DNA of 64,000 bases. Source: Fen-1364 sp049515135. Lineage in GTDB: Bacteria > Spirochaetota > Spirochaetia > SZUA-6 > Fen-1364. Positions 26,152 through 35,584 of the stretch are shown piece by piece. How positions within the stretch are numbered: position 1 is the stretch's first letter; every line of letters starts with the position of its first letter. The notes beneath the pieces were generated by a model. It ran no database searches. It worked only from the letters and a program-made list of their open reading frames with translations, and had not been told where the DNA came from. A program made the translations under genes and the position numbers. The stretch lies in contig JBEKUJ010000009.1 in the NCBI GenBank assembly GCA_049515135.1, positions 1 to 64,000 of the forward strand. Reading direction: 5' to 3'.

Positions 26152-27809
26152 TTCGATGTCATCGCGATCACCCCGTTCCAGGAAGGGGGCGGAGGATTTT
26201 TCGCGTATCCCTGCGCGCGCTGCATGAGCATCCCAGCAGGCTCATCGGTGGGGAGCATACGCTGCACGTTCCGGAACAGGGACAACGCCCGGGAGAAGTT
26301 CCTCTTGTAGTACTCATCCATCCCTTCGTTGTGCAGGTCCCAGGCCTCCTTCTCGGCCGGGGAAGGGGCCTTTTTCGTTGTAAAGATCTTCACTCCCTTG
26401 GTCTTGCCCTTCACGGCAACCGTGTCCAGAAGGCGCCAGGGCATCACGTCCTTCACTTTCGACTGAAGGCTCTCAGCGTAGAGAAGCGGCTGATGATAGT
26501 ACTTCGTGAGACCCTCCAGCCGCGAGGCAAGGTTCACCGTGTCTCCGATCACCGTGTAATCCATCTTTTTCTCGGTCCCCATGTTGCCCACGGTCACGAC
26601 GCCGTAGTTTATGCCGACGCCGATGCGGAAGGGAGGCTTGCCCTGCTTCTCTTGATGCTCATTCCATCCAACAAGGGCTTCGATCATGTCGATTCCGGCC
26701 AGCACAGACTGGAGGCCATCGTCCTCGTGGCGGAGCGGAGCACCAAAGACCGCCATAATGGCGTCTCCAATGTATTTATCCACCGTCCCCTGACGGCCCA
26801 TGATGATGTCCACCATCACGTTGAAATAGCTGTTAAGAACACTCACCAGGTCATCGGGATTCATCTTCTCCGAGATTGATGTGAAGCTCCTGATGTCGGA
26901 GAACATCACGGAGACCACGCGGTTGTCCCCGATGAGCATCTTATCAGGGTTCTTGGACAACTCGACAATGACGTCGTTGGGCACGTACTTCTGGAAGATA
27001 TTCTTTATCTTCTGCTCTTTCTTCTGGGCCAGCACTGCCTTGAAGGCAAACTGCTTGATCTGCCGGTACGCCTTCTCCAGCTCTTCCACCATGAGGTTGA
27101 AGGTCTGGGCAAGCTGTCCGATCTCATCGTGGTACTCCACCACCACACGCTGGGAGAGATCGTTCGTCGAGATGATGGACTTCATTGTGGAAGCCACGCG
27201 GGTGAGGGGCCGTGTGAGGTAGCCGGCAAAAATGAGCACCAGGAGGACCCCCACGCCGATGGCCCCCATGAGGATGATCCCGGTCTGGACGGTGATCTGG
27301 TTGACCAGGCTGTAGAACGCGGAGCGGTCCTCCGTGGTCAGGATGTACCATTTGAAGGGATCGAACCAGAATCCCTTGGCCACCCTGTCCCTGCCCCCAA
27401 TGCTGATTGCGGGGATCAGGTCTGTCGATTTGGCTCCGGCAAGCCTGGCAAGGGATGCCTTCTCCGTGTCGGACAGGCTGACATCAGCGGTGCTCATGGC
27501 AACGCTGCCGTCCTCCCCCACGGCCACGATCAGCTCCGTGGGGCTGCCGATGATGCTGTTCGCGTACGCCTCCACTGCGGCTTTTGTCGCCGCCACCATG
27601 TCCGGCTGGCCGGTGAGGTTGTTCTGCACCAGCAGGGACCACTGGCTCTCCGCCTGCTTGCGCAGCTCCTCCGCCTTGAAGCCCAGGAAGTCCTTGGCTA
27701 TCCGCGTGATGCCATTACGGGTGGAGAAGAACGAGGAGCCGCCGGTAAGGCCCAGCGTCGCCACAATGAGGGGGAGGACGATCAGGAATATCTTCCAGCG
27801 GATGCTCAT
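26148..27809 (-). CDS. Membrane class III adenylate/guanylate cyclase with HAMP domain
   Basis: 553 residues: one transmembrane helix near residue 10-30, a periplasmic sensor region (35-195), a second helix, a HAMP domain (about 215-270) and a cyclase domain (300-470). Metal-binding Asp residues are in FSDIRSFTS and IGDAIMAVFG. The transition-state Asn/Arg pair is in VNLASRLEGL, so the enzyme should be active. The C-terminal tail holds a helical repeat and a PPPPSWNGV motif that recurs in the cyclase at the right edge of the window. The start at 27809 was chosen because it begins at the first membrane helix. Confidence 0.92.
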   Translation of the reverse strand: MSIRWKIFLIVLPLIVATLGLTGGSSFFSTRNGITRIAKDFLGFKAEELRKQAESQWSLLVQNNLTGQPDMVAATKAAVEAYANSIIGSPTELIVAVGEDGSVAMSTADVSLSDTEKASLARLAGAKSTDLIPAISIGGRDRVAKGFWFDPFKWYILTTEDRSAFYSLVNQITVQTGIILMGAIGVGVLLVLIFAGYLTRPLTRVASTMKSIISTNDLSQRVVVEYHDEIGQLAQTFNLMVEELEKAYRQIKQFAFKAVLAQKKEQKIKNIFQKYVPNDVIVELSKNPDKMLIGDNRVVSVMFSDIRSFTSISEKMNPDDLVSVLNSYFNVMVDIIMGRQGTVDKYIGDAIMAVFGAPLRHEDDGLQSVLAGIDMIEALVGWNEHQEKQGKPPFRIGVGINYGVVTVGNMGTEKKMDYTVIGDTVNLASRLEGLTKYYHQPLLYAESLQSKVKDVMPWRLLDTVAVKGKTKGVKIFTTKKAPSPAEKEAWDLHNEGMDEYYKRNFSRALSLFRNVQRMLPTDEPAGMLMQRAQGYAKNPPPPSWNGVIAMTSK

Positions 27810-27878
27810 GCGATAGTGCCTAGAATATCGGCGAAGGCGCGCATTGACCTTATCACGCCCGGCGGATACGCTCAATCC

Positions 27879-28499
27879 GTGAAGAAGGTGCTCGCGGTCG
27901 CGCTTCTGTGCGCCGGGTTGGCTCTCTGGGCCGGTCCGGTGCGCCTGTCCGCGGGAGGACCGCTTTCCCTCCAGGATGCCCTAGATGCGGCAAAGGATGG
28001 AGACACGATCATCCTTACGGCGGGGACGTACTCAACCCCGGCTGCAATCACAATCTCCAGCCGCAGCGGCCTCACCCTGCGGGGGGAAGGGAACGTGCGT
28101 CTTCTGTGCACTGACCTGTACCAGAACGTCATGACCCTGGCGGACAGCCACGACATCCGCATCGAAGGCATTGTGGTCCGCCACTCCCAGCCCGCGGGCA
28201 CCTATGCGTGCGAGGGTTCGGTCATCTCCGCGCAGAGCGTCACAGGATTGGTCATTTCCCGCTGCGAGCTGGCCGGTTCCGGCTCCATCGCCGTGGACCT
28301 TTCCGGCTGCGAGGACATCGAGGTGAGCGACTGCTTCATCCACGACAACACCTTCGCCGCGTTCCAGCTCACCGACGTGGCATCAATAACGATCGCGGGC
28401 AACAGGGTCCAGCGGAACGCCGCCACCATGTATTCGGCCGGAGTGAGCGGGCTCACCATGGTGGGCAACACCGTCTCTGACAACGGCTCCCGGCGGTGA
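27879..28499 (+). CDS. Secreted right-handed beta-helix repeat protein
   Basis: 206 residues from GTG 27879 with a signal peptide (VKKVLAVALLCAGLALWAG). The rest is a series of about 22-residue beta-helix rungs of the type seen in NosD/pectate-lyase-like proteins, for example DGDTIILTAGTYSTPAAITI, then SHDIRIEGIVVRHS and CEDIEVSDCFIHDN. The start is uncertain since no strong Shine-Dalgarno is visible. It is divergent from the cyclase operon and precedes the thioesterase gene by 6 nt. It could bind or cleave polysaccharide; no catalytic residues are evident. Confidence 0.72.
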   Translation: MKKVLAVALLCAGLALWAGPVRLSAGGPLSLQDALDAAKDGDTIILTAGTYSTPAAITISSRSGLTLRGEGNVRLLCTDLYQNVMTLADSHDIRIEGIVVRHSQPAGTYACEGSVISAQSVTGLVISRCELAGSGSIAVDLSGCEDIEVSDCFIHDNTFAAFQLTDVASITIAGNRVQRNAATMYSAGVSGLTMVGNTVSDNGSRR

Positions 28500-28505
28500 G
28501 CTCGC

Positions 28506-29264
28506 GTGGCTGATCTTGTGGCGGAAGTCGCCTATACCGTGCACCTCTTCGACACCGATGCGCACGGGTTTCTGTCCGTGCGCGGCCTGTGGGACTTCCT
28601 GCAGGAGACCGCGGGCTTTCACACCCAGCTCCTCGGAGTTGCCCCTGAAGACCTCCGGCCGCAGGGGCTGGCGTGGATCCTTTCGCGCCTGCGAATGCGG
28701 GTGGAGAGGTACCCGGCGCTGGGGGAGAAGATAACGGTCCGCACCTGGCCCACCGGCGTGAACAAGCTGTTCGCGCTGCGGGATTTCTCAGTCAGCGATG
28801 CCCAGGGGAGACGGATTGCAGGGGCCACCAGCGCATGGCTCGCCCTCAAGCTTGACACGCTTCGGCCGGTCCGCGTCCAGTCAGTCTTCGATCCGCCCGG
28901 CCAGGATGCCCTCCCCCGCGCGCTCGACGCAGACGTCGACAAGCTGCCGGGGCCGGCGACCTCCCAGAACAAGTGGTCGGCAACGGTGCGCTTTGCGGAC
29001 CTGGATGCGAACAGGCACGTGGGAAACAGCCGCTACGTTGATTGGGTGGTCGAAAGCGCTGGACTTCAGCTCCTGGAAGGCAGCGCTGTTGCAGAGCTGG
29101 GAATCGACTTCCTCTCTGAGACGACGTACGGCACGGGGATCGGGGTGCGAACCCGGCAGAGCAACGCAGATCCCGTGCGGCTGGAGCACTCCGTTGTGCG
29201 CACCACAGACGGCGTTGAAGCCGCCCGGGCGCGAACCGAATGGAGGCCGCGATGCGAAGGGTGA
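28506..29264 (+). CDS. Acyl-ACP thioesterase
   Basis: 252 residues made of two hotdog domains. The first half has LFDTDAHGFLSVRGLWDFLQ. The second half has ATVRFADLDANRHVGNSRYVDWV, matching the DxNxHxxNxxY-type catalytic segment of the FatA/FatB-like family. It releases free fatty acids from acyl carrier protein. It starts at GTG 28506 right after the beta-helix gene and overlaps the next gene by 13 nt. Confidence 0.9.
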   Translation: MADLVAEVAYTVHLFDTDAHGFLSVRGLWDFLQETAGFHTQLLGVAPEDLRPQGLAWILSRLRMRVERYPALGEKITVRTWPTGVNKLFALRDFSVSDAQGRRIAGATSAWLALKLDTLRPVRVQSVFDPPGQDALPRALDADVDKLPGPATSQNKWSATVRFADLDANRHVGNSRYVDWVVESAGLQLLEGSAVAELGIDFLSETTYGTGIGVRTRQSNADPVRLEHSVVRTTDGVEAARARTEWRPRCEG

Positions 29265-32200
29265 TGGCCTTCCTCCTTGCTCTCGGCGCGGTCGGCGCGC
29301 AATCCGTCGGCGCGCAGGCGGCCGGCGTGGAGCGCATCCGCATCGAAGCCCCTCTCGTTGCCCCCGGGACCCTGGAAGCGCAGGGGCAGGCAGCTGAGCT
29401 TCTGGAAACCATGGCCGGCGTGACAAACCGGCTGTACGCCGGGCGCATCGAGTGCGCCCCACCTGAGGCGGGCGGGAACTTCGACTACTCGCTGTCCATG
29501 ATCGCCGGCCTGGGCGGGGACAGCCCGAGCATTGTCATCCGAATCAAACGCCTGTCAGACGGCGCAGAGTCCGCGGCCTATCCCTGGCTCGGCATGCCGA
29601 CGCCCGAGCTGCCCTCCCTGTTCGCTCATGCGGTGTTTCTCCTCTGGGGCTCGCTCAAGGGCATCACGCAGCAGGCCTCCATGCAGCCGCCACAGCCCGT
29701 CGACGAGCTGCCAGCGGCGCTGATCTCGCAGTACGCATACCCCTGGTCCCTGGCTACCCGGCCCAACGGAAACATCCTGGCCGCCCTGGGGACCGGCTGT
29801 GTGGAGCTGGACCCCGCGATGCGCGTCGTCTCTGAACCGGGGAAAAGCCTTGGACAGAGCGGGATCGTCAGCTACGCCCTTGGGGTTTCCGTGACGCCCG
29901 GCGGCACGGTGCTTCTGAAGCCTGCCCAGGGAAGCAGCCTGTATCGCATCGAAGCGGATTCCGCGGCGCCAGCAAAGATGCAGACCGGGATCGAGCTGGC
30001 CACGGCGCCGTTCGCCGCGCTTCCCGACGGCGGCGTGCTGGTGGTGGATTCAGCGGCTCGGAAGGCGGTCAAGATAACCGGCAGGAAGCGCGCTGATTTC
30101 CCCCTGTTTGCCAACGCATCCGAATACATCGCCTTCATCGGGGTCAGCCCCGACTCCACCGTCTGGGTCTACGACTATATTCTGCGCGCCTTCCGCATTT
30201 ACACTTCGGAAGGCCGGCTGGTGGACTATGTTCTCCCCCTCGTCGACCCGGCAAAACCCCTCACTCCTGTTGCAATGACAGTTGGGCCGGACGGCAGCTT
30301 CATCGTGCTTTCAAGCGGGCAGCTTTTGAAGTTCTCCCGGGACGGCAGCCTCATCTGGAAGCTCGAATCCCTTGCCGGCCTGGAGGTGGAAAAGCTCCCG
30401 GCAAGCGGCTCAGTGGCCGCGGACTGGAGCCGGGGTCTGGTGTACGTCTCGGACACCACGGGGCGCCGCCTCATCAGGCTTCTGGACGCGGGGTATTGCG
30501 CCCAGAAGGGCATCCACAACGAGACGGAGGAAAAGCTCGCTGCTCTCCTGCAAGGCACAAGCCAGGATGAGGCGGCCACGTTCTCCAAAGCAGCCGCCCT
30601 GTACGAGGCTGCCGGCTCTTCCCTCATGGCCCGCGCTGCCTGGCAGAAAGTCCTTGATGCTGATCCCGGCAACCAGACCGCGCAGGCCAGGCTTTCGGCT
30701 TTGGAGGTTGCGGACCTGAAGCGGGCCGCTGCGGACCTGGATGCCAGGACGCGCGAAACTCTACGAACGGTGGGGCCCGAATCTGCGCGTCTCACCTATA
30801 CGCAGACTCTCCAGACATACGAGCAGATCCTGGCCAGGGACCCCAAGGACCGTGACGCCCGGGCCGCAATGGAAGAATTGAAAAGGCTTTTCGAGGCGGG
30901 CGGCTCCGCCCCGCAGCAGCAGGCACCCCTTGTGGTGCAGGAGGTGAAGATCCCCAGCCTTTTCCCCGCTCTCATGCAGTTCTATCTCACCCATCCGGCA
31001 GGGACTGTGACGGTCACAAACCAGCTTTCCGCGCCTGTTCAGAACGTGAGGGTGAGCATCTTCATCCCCCGGTTCATGGACTTCCCCTCTGAGGCAAAGG
31101 CGGTTTCACAGCTTGCTGCCGGGGCGCAGGCTTCCTTCGACCTCCTGCTGAGGTTCCAGCCGTCGGTCCTCGAGCTGCAGGAGGATGCAGCTGTCCAGGC
31201 CAGGATCGACGCGGTCTGCACGGTGAATGGTGTGGAGCAGAAGGTCAGCAGGGTCGTGAACGCGACCATCAACCGCAACACCGCGCTGACCTGGGACGAC
31301 ACGCGAAAGATCGCAGCCTACATCACTCCCAACGAGGACACGGTGAGCGGCTTTGCCCGGCGCGTCCTGGACATCGGGGATTCGGCGCGCGGCCTGCACA
31401 TGTCGCGGAAGATCTTTCAGGCCATGCATATCTGCGACGCTCTGGGCGCGTATGGAATGAGCTACGTTCCCAACCCTGAAACCCCCATCTCCAAAGTGCT
31501 GGGCAACTCCCAGGTGATCGACACGGTGCACTTCCCCAGGGTGACCCTTGCCAACCGGGGTGGTGACTGCAGCGACACGACGGCCTTGCTTGCCTCGCTC
31601 CTGGAGTCCGTTGGCATACGCACGGCAATTCTCACGACTCCCGGCCACATCTTCCTGGGTTTCGACACGGCTGAGCCTGCGGAGAACGCAGCTCTTTTCA
31701 CGACAAAGTCCCTCGAGGTGATAGCACACGGCACGGTCTGGATCCCCGTGGAGACCACTGTGCTGCAACAGGGCTTCCTGGCAGCGTGGACCGCTGCCTC
31801 AGAGCTGGTCAGGAAATATCGGCCGTCCGGGCCGTTCGAGTTCCTGCCGCTGGCCGAGATGAGAGAATCCTGGCCGCCGCTTCCCCTCCCGCCCAGCTCA
31901 ATCACGATCATCGACCCCTCGCCTCAAGTCGTTCAGAAGATCTATTCGGGATCGCTTTCCGGTTTTACGGCTGCCCTCTACACCTCACGGGTCTCCGAGC
32001 TGACGGCTCAACTTTCGGGACTGTCCGACAGACAGGCAAGCCTGGCGCGCATCCGGCTGGGAATCCTGCATGGAATGTTCGGCGACATGAAGGACGCGGA
32101 GGAAGCCTTCCGCGCTGTGATTGCACGCGACCCGGCGCTGGTCTCTCCGTACATCAACGTTGCTACCATCCGGCTCCTCTCTGGTGACAGCGATGGGGCT

Positions 32201-32443
32201 CTGGCGATGGTGAACAGGGGCCTGACGATCAACCAGGGCTCGCCGCTGCTGAACCTGCTGGCCTCGCAGATCTACACCGCCCGCGGGGCCGCGGACCAGG
32301 CGGCTCTCTACATGGCGAAGGTCAAGGTTGCGGCGCCTGAGCTGGCGGCCCGGTACGCGGATGCATCCGGAGCGGGATCGCCGGGCAAGCGCGCGGCGGG
32401 GCAAGGCGAGGGGCCCATCGTGATCTGGGGAAACGAGAAGTAG
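29252..32443 (+). CDS. Large secreted protein: propeller-like repeats, transglutaminase-like domain and TPRs
   Basis: 1063 residues from ATG 29252, chosen because GGAGG lies 5 nt upstream. A signal peptide (MRRVMAFLLALGAVGAQSVG) leads into a roughly 400-residue region of beta-propeller-like repeats (WSLATRPNGNILAALG, then TPGGTVLLKPAQ). TPR-like helices follow (440-560). A transglutaminase-like domain (about 690-840) carries the expected Cys in GDCSDTTALLAS near 770 and His in PGHIFLGFD near 797. A final TPR block runs to 1030. It may act at the cell envelope in protein or peptidoglycan processing; the role is unknown. It overlaps the thioesterase gene by 13 nt. Confidence 0.75.
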   Translation: MRRVMAFLLALGAVGAQSVGAQAAGVERIRIEAPLVAPGTLEAQGQAAELLETMAGVTNRLYAGRIECAPPEAGGNFDYSLSMIAGLGGDSPSIVIRIKRLSDGAESAAYPWLGMPTPELPSLFAHAVFLLWGSLKGITQQASMQPPQPVDELPAALISQYAYPWSLATRPNGNILAALGTGCVELDPAMRVVSEPGKSLGQSGIVSYALGVSVTPGGTVLLKPAQGSSLYRIEADSAAPAKMQTGIELATAPFAALPDGGVLVVDSAARKAVKITGRKRADFPLFANASEYIAFIGVSPDSTVWVYDYILRAFRIYTSEGRLVDYVLPLVDPAKPLTPVAMTVGPDGSFIVLSSGQLLKFSRDGSLIWKLESLAGLEVEKLPASGSVAADWSRGLVYVSDTTGRRLIRLLDAGYCAQKGIHNETEEKLAALLQGTSQDEAATFSKAAALYEAAGSSLMARAAWQKVLDADPGNQTAQARLSALEVADLKRAAADLDARTRETLRTVGPESARLTYTQTLQTYEQILARDPKDRDARAAMEELKRLFEAGGSAPQQQAPLVVQEVKIPSLFPALMQFYLTHPAGTVTVTNQLSAPVQNVRVSIFIPRFMDFPSEAKAVSQLAAGAQASFDLLLRFQPSVLELQEDAAVQARIDAVCTVNGVEQKVSRVVNATINRNTALTWDDTRKIAAYITPNEDTVSGFARRVLDIGDSARGLHMSRKIFQAMHICDALGAYGMSYVPNPETPISKVLGNSQVIDTVHFPRVTLANRGGDCSDTTALLASLLESVGIRTAILTTPGHIFLGFDTAEPAENAALFTTKSLEVIAHGTVWIPVETTVLQQGFLAAWTAASELVRKYRPSGPFEFLPLAEMRESWPPLPLPPSSITIIDPSPQVVQKIYSGSLSGFTAALYTSRVSELTAQLSGLSDRQASLARIRLGILHGMFGDMKDAEEAFRAVIARDPALVSPYINVATIRLLSGDSDGALAMVNRGLTINQGSPLLNLLASQIYTARGAADQAALYMAKVKVAAPELAARYADASGAGSPGKRAAGQGEGPIVIWGNEK

Positions 32444-32476
32444 CCCGTCCAGCCGACCTTCGTTACTTTCATTCCC

Positions 32477-34015
32477 ATGAATGAGCAGGTTGCCGGCAGC
32501 GCGGGGCCCTGGGTCCTTTTCTCCACGATCTTCGCCTCCAGCATGGCTTTCATTGACGGCACGGCCCTCAATGTGGCCCTTCCCGCGGTGCAGGCAGGTC
32601 TTCACGCAAGCGGGGTCCAGCTCCTCTGGGTGGTCAACGCATACCTTCTCATGCTCGCCGCGCTGATCCCCGTTGGCGGGTCGCTGGGCGACCTTTTCGG
32701 CAGAAGGAAGATATTCGCAATCGGCATCCTCCTCTTCATGCTGGCATCCCTGGTGTGCGGCCTTGCCCCCAATGCGGATTTCCTGGTATGGGCGCGCGCC
32801 GTGCAGGGAGTCGGCAGCTCGTTGATGATTCCCGGAAGCCTGGCAATCATCAGCTCGTTTTTCGGGCCAGAGCGGCGCGGCCGGGCCATCGGGACCTGGT
32901 CAGCGGCCACTACCATAGTGACCGTCGTCGGACCCGTCCTGGGCGGCGTGCTCTCCAGCGCGGGGCTCTGGCGCGGCGTCTTCCTGATCAACATCCCTCT
33001 GGGGATAGCTGCTCTCATCCCGCTTTTTCTGCGGGTGCCTGAGAGCAGAAACGACCAGGGGGACGGTCGCATCGATTTCCCCGGAGCTGCGCTCCTCATC
33101 GTTGCTCTGACCGGTCTGACCTACGGATTCATCTCCGCCCCTGACGACGGCTTCGGAGATCCCCGGGTCATTACCGCCCTTGCCGTGGGAGTCGCGGCGC
33201 TTGCAGGCTTCATCGTGGTGGAGGCCCGCAGCAGTCACCCCATGATTCCGCTCGTCCTTTTCACCTCCCGGACGTTCAGCGGGACCAACCTGCTCACCCT
33301 GACGCTCTACGGCGCGCTGAGCGTGGGCATGTTCTTTCTTTCCCTGGATCTCGTGCAGGCCCAGGGCTACAGCATGGCGGTGGCCGGCTTCGCCTTTACC
33401 CCGTTCGCCCTGGTGCTGACAGCCCTGTCACGGTGGGCGGGCGGACTGGTTGACAGATCCGGTCCGCGGCTCCCGCTGGTCATCGGCCCGGCGATTGCAG
33501 GTCTGGCGTTCCTCACCATGGCGTGGAGCGGCCTGACCCCTGGCCCGTCGCGATACTGGGTGAGCTTCTTTCCCGGAGTCGTGCTTCTTGGCGTCGGAAT
33601 GGGGATCACCGTCGCGCCCCTCACCACCGCCGTCATGGGGTCGGTTGCCAGCCACCTCTCGGGCACGGCCTCGGGAATAAACAACGCGGTCTCGCGTACG
33701 GCGGGGGCCCTGGCAATCGCAATTGTCGGCGCGCTCTCTCTTGTGCTCTTTGCCCACGGGTTGGATGCACGAGCGTCTGCGGCGGGGTTTTCCGCGCCGG
33801 TCCGCCAGGCGCTCTCCGTTGAGGCCGGCAGGCTCGGAGCTGCGGCCGTGCCGCCTGTGGCGCCGCCGCAGCAAGCCGCAGCAGTGCAGGCTGCCATCCG
33901 CCTGGCCTTTGTGGACACCTTCAAGGTGGTCATGCTGGTCTGCGCTGTGCTGGCCTGGGTCGGCGCCGCCCTTGCGGGTCTCTTTGTGGAGAGGAACTTC
34001 AAGGCAGCGCGTTAG
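32477..34015 (+). CDS. MFS multidrug efflux transporter, 14-TM (EmrB/QacA type)
   Basis: 512 residues with about fourteen hydrophobic segments. The DHA2 family motifs are present: DGTALNVALPAVQ in TM1, GGSLGDLFGRRK as motif A, and GPVLGGVLSSAGLWRGVFLINIPLG as motif C (the last given as its start and end residues in one stretch of TM5). It exports hydrophobic drugs by proton antiport. It starts 33 nt after the TPR gene on the same strand, and its stop overlaps the stop of the convergent cyclase gene. Confidence 0.93.
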   Translation: MNEQVAGSAGPWVLFSTIFASSMAFIDGTALNVALPAVQAGLHASGVQLLWVVNAYLLMLAALIPVGGSLGDLFGRRKIFAIGILLFMLASLVCGLAPNADFLVWARAVQGVGSSLMIPGSLAIISSFFGPERRGRAIGTWSAATTIVTVVGPVLGGVLSSAGLWRGVFLINIPLGIAALIPLFLRVPESRNDQGDGRIDFPGAALLIVALTGLTYGFISAPDDGFGDPRVITALAVGVAALAGFIVVEARSSHPMIPLVLFTSRTFSGTNLLTLTLYGALSVGMFFLSLDLVQAQGYSMAVAGFAFTPFALVLTALSRWAGGLVDRSGPRLPLVIGPAIAGLAFLTMAWSGLTPGPSRYWVSFFPGVVLLGVGMGITVAPLTTAVMGSVASHLSGTASGINNAVSRTAGALAIAIVGALSLVLFAHGLDARASAAGFSAPVRQALSVEAGRLGAAAVPPVAPPQQAAAVQAAIRLAFVDTFKVVMLVCAVLAWVGAALAGLFVERNFKAAR

Positions 34016-35457
34016 GACTGCACGGCAGTCATTTCCCGGGGCTTCACCCGGTAGACGACCATGGCTTCCTGGACTCCCCTGATCATCGAGCTTTCCTGCA
34101 CGACGGTCCTGTCCCGGAGCGCCTCACGGACCCCATCGGCGTCGCAGACTTCCTGCGTCACGCAGATCTGGTCCGAGTCTGCCAGACCCTGGACGCGCGA
34201 AGCGACATTGACCATCTGGCCGAAGTAGTCGAGCCGATCGTTGAGCGTGACGGCGATCGATGCACCCCGATGAATCCCCACCTTAAGGACCAGCTGTCTA
34301 CGGGCCAGGTTGCGATTGAACACGTCGATCTCCTGGAGCATGGCAAGTCCCGCCTTCATTGCGTTGACGGGCGACAGGAAGGAGGCCATGATCGCATCCC
34401 CGATCGTCTTCACAACGGCCCCGTCATGAGCAAGGATCACCTTGCCCAGGCTGTCGAAATGCTGGCGCACCAGGTTGAATGCCTGCAGGTCGCCAATGCG
34501 GTCGTACAAAGCCGTGGAGCCTTTCAGATCGGTAAAGAGTATCGTGATGTCCCGCACTGCGAGCCCCTCGGAGGTGGAAATGATCTCGTTGCGAAAAAGG
34601 TCGCGGAACGTCTGGGTGCTCAGGATCCGCTTGCCGGTGAGTACATGGTCGAACTGCAACGACGGCAATTTCTCCGCCGACTCACGGAAGCCGAAAACTC
34701 GCGAGGGCTCCGTCATGGTATTTACTACCTCCACATGGAGCTTTCCCCCTGCGCGCGGCGTGGTTTCCAAGAGGCGTGAGCCACTGCGCAGCTCGAGGCG
34801 GACGGGCGCGTTCGCCTCGCCTGTCTGTTGCGCCACCTCGAAAAAGCATCCGGCATCTTTCTCCAAATCCGCAATGATCAGCCACCCCGGCATCAGGTCA
34901 ACTGTGAAACGTGCGGCTTGGCCGGCCGGAATGGTTTCGAGGAAGTACGCATTCCTGCGGAACGTGTCAACAAAGCGGCTGCCGTCGGGGTAGTGCGCGT
35001 ATTGATCGAATCGATACTTGAGGTAATAGTCGGCTGCCGACAACCCTTGAGGATGATGATAGGGAATTTCGCGGACCCGAGGTGAGACAGTGAAAGAGAC
35101 GTGAATCATCTCGTCGAGCGTCGTTTCCAGCGTGGTTCGGCAGAGGTTGCAGCCAAAAGTGGCATGGATATTCCGGAGGGTCTTGAAGCTCTCGACGACC
35201 TCGGCGCAGGTAGGGCACGTGAGCGACCAATCCGTTGTAAACAGCCCGCCGGACGATGCGTGGAGGAAAAGATCGAGAGATTCCTGCTCCTTGATGTTTT
35301 TTTCCAGAGCAAAACGGAGTGGATTGACCCGTAAGAGAGCTTCATCATCCGCTGTACGGATGTGGGTTTCGAGCTTCGAAACGACTCGCGGTGACCATGT
35401 CCTGGCTTTCTCCAGGCGTTCCAAGCCCTCCTCGAGGAACGGCTCGTTGATCTTCAT
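34012..35457 (-). CDS. Class III nucleotide cyclase with N-terminal zinc-ribbon region (DUF5939-like)
   Basis: 481 residues, cytoplasmic. An N-terminal region of about 290 residues includes CPTC and, 20 or so residues later, CNLC, which form a probable zinc ribbon. The cyclase domain (about 295-445) keeps the metal Asp in LFTDLKGST and IGDAIMASFL and the Asn/Arg pair in VNVASRVQGL, so it should be active. ATG 35457 is preferred but the Shine-Dalgarno is weak; an upstream in-frame GTG at 35499 is possible. It is convergent with the MFS gene. Confidence 0.85.
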   Translation of the reverse strand: MKINEPFLEEGLERLEKARTWSPRVVSKLETHIRTADDEALLRVNPLRFALEKNIKEQESLDLFLHASSGGLFTTDWSLTCPTCAEVVESFKTLRNIHATFGCNLCRTTLETTLDEMIHVSFTVSPRVREIPYHHPQGLSAADYYLKYRFDQYAHYPDGSRFVDTFRRNAYFLETIPAGQAARFTVDLMPGWLIIADLEKDAGCFFEVAQQTGEANAPVRLELRSGSRLLETTPRAGGKLHVEVVNTMTEPSRVFGFRESAEKLPSLQFDHVLTGKRILSTQTFRDLFRNEIISTSEGLAVRDITILFTDLKGSTALYDRIGDLQAFNLVRQHFDSLGKVILAHDGAVVKTIGDAIMASFLSPVNAMKAGLAMLQEIDVFNRNLARRQLVLKVGIHRGASIAVTLNDRLDYFGQMVNVASRVQGLADSDQICVTQEVCDADGVREALRDRTVVQESSMIRGVQEAMVVYRVKPREMTAVQS

Positions 35458-35584
35458 CAAACCAACGTGGTGATTTCCATGGCTGACAGGCAAATCCACA
35501 TTGAAGGAACCGATCCATGAATGAGCGACCAGGAACGGCAGACTGCCGTGGACCTGGCCGCCCTATGCATCAATGACGGAGATC

